From positions 1 through 5,992 of the forward strand of contig CAMEUL010000095.1 of assembly GCA_945938205.1 (NCBI GenBank): a DNA stretch of 5,992 bases, written 5' to 3'. Position numbers and translations under genes: made by a program. Below the pieces are notes generated by a model. That model made no database searches. It was not told the origin of the DNA and saw only the letters and a program-made list of their open reading frames with translations. Numbering within the stretch: position 1 is the stretch's first letter; each line of letters starts with the position of its first letter. Source of the stretch: an uncultured Traorella sp. Lineage in GTDB: Bacteria > Bacillota_I > Bacilli_A > Erysipelotrichales > Erysipelotrichaceae. Positions 5,944 through 5,992 of the stretch are shown here, piece by piece.

Positions 5944-5992
5944 CGGCAATATTATATTTCATCACAATCTAATTAATATATTATTTTTGCCG
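5944..5992. repeat. AT-rich inverted repeat at the window edge
   Basis: CGGCAA (5944-5949) and TTGCCG (5987-5992) are perfect complements. The AT-rich arms next to them (TATATT and AATATA) can pair after an asymmetric internal loop. The element lies just upstream of the Nudix promoter and is cut by the window end, so its tail cannot be seen. It may be the terminator of a gene outside the window, an operator, or an element end. Confidence 0.35.

Noticed and set aside
1..5992. CRISPR array, tRNA or rRNA
   Set aside because: No regularly spaced direct repeats, cloverleaf with a TTC loop signature, or rRNA-like conserved stretches were seen on either strand.

Overview
The window is AT-rich, with Gram-positive-style Shine-Dalgarno sequences (AAAGGAG, AAAGGAAG), sigma-A-type promoter hexamers and hairpin-plus-T terminators. 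This suggests a low-GC Firmicute, perhaps a gut Erysipelotrichales or Clostridia member. The lineage is an inference from composition and style only.

Layout, left to right. (1) 1-977 (+): 3' part of a Wadjet jetD-like gene whose 5' end lies outside the window. (2) 978-1275: a gene-free AT-rich spacer. (3) 1276-2487 (-): a transcription unit with a consensus-like promoter (TTGACA, 18 nt, TATACT), a long leader, a metal-dependent TIM-barrel gene (xylose isomerase / AP endonuclease 2-like) broken by one apparent -1 nt indel, a possible 47-codon small ORF, and a strong terminator directly after it. This unit is visibly richer in G+C than the genes on either side. (4) 2573-5471 (+): a large single gene encoding a phospholipase D-type nuclease, an SF2 DEAH helicase and a DUF3427 C-terminus. 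(5) 5473-5938 (-): a MutT/NudG-like Nudix hydrolase gene convergent with the helicase gene. The two stop codons are separated by one base, and a terminator palindrome spans both gene ends. (6) 5944-5992: an AT-rich inverted repeat at the window edge.

Functionally this looks like a defence or genome-maintenance neighbourhood. JetD is the nuclease subunit of the Wadjet SMC-type anti-plasmid complex. The PLD-helicase-DUF3427 protein has the architecture of a DNA-translocating nuclease of the kind found in anti-phage and restriction loci. The TIM-barrel gene between them looks like a separately acquired, now damaged, cargo gene. The Nudix enzyme may be ordinary nucleotide-pool sanitation. No experimentally named system can be assigned to the helicase/Nudix pair from the sequence alone. 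The best candidate for something undescribed is the stand-alone PLD-helicase-DUF3427 protein, with or without its convergent Nudix neighbour.
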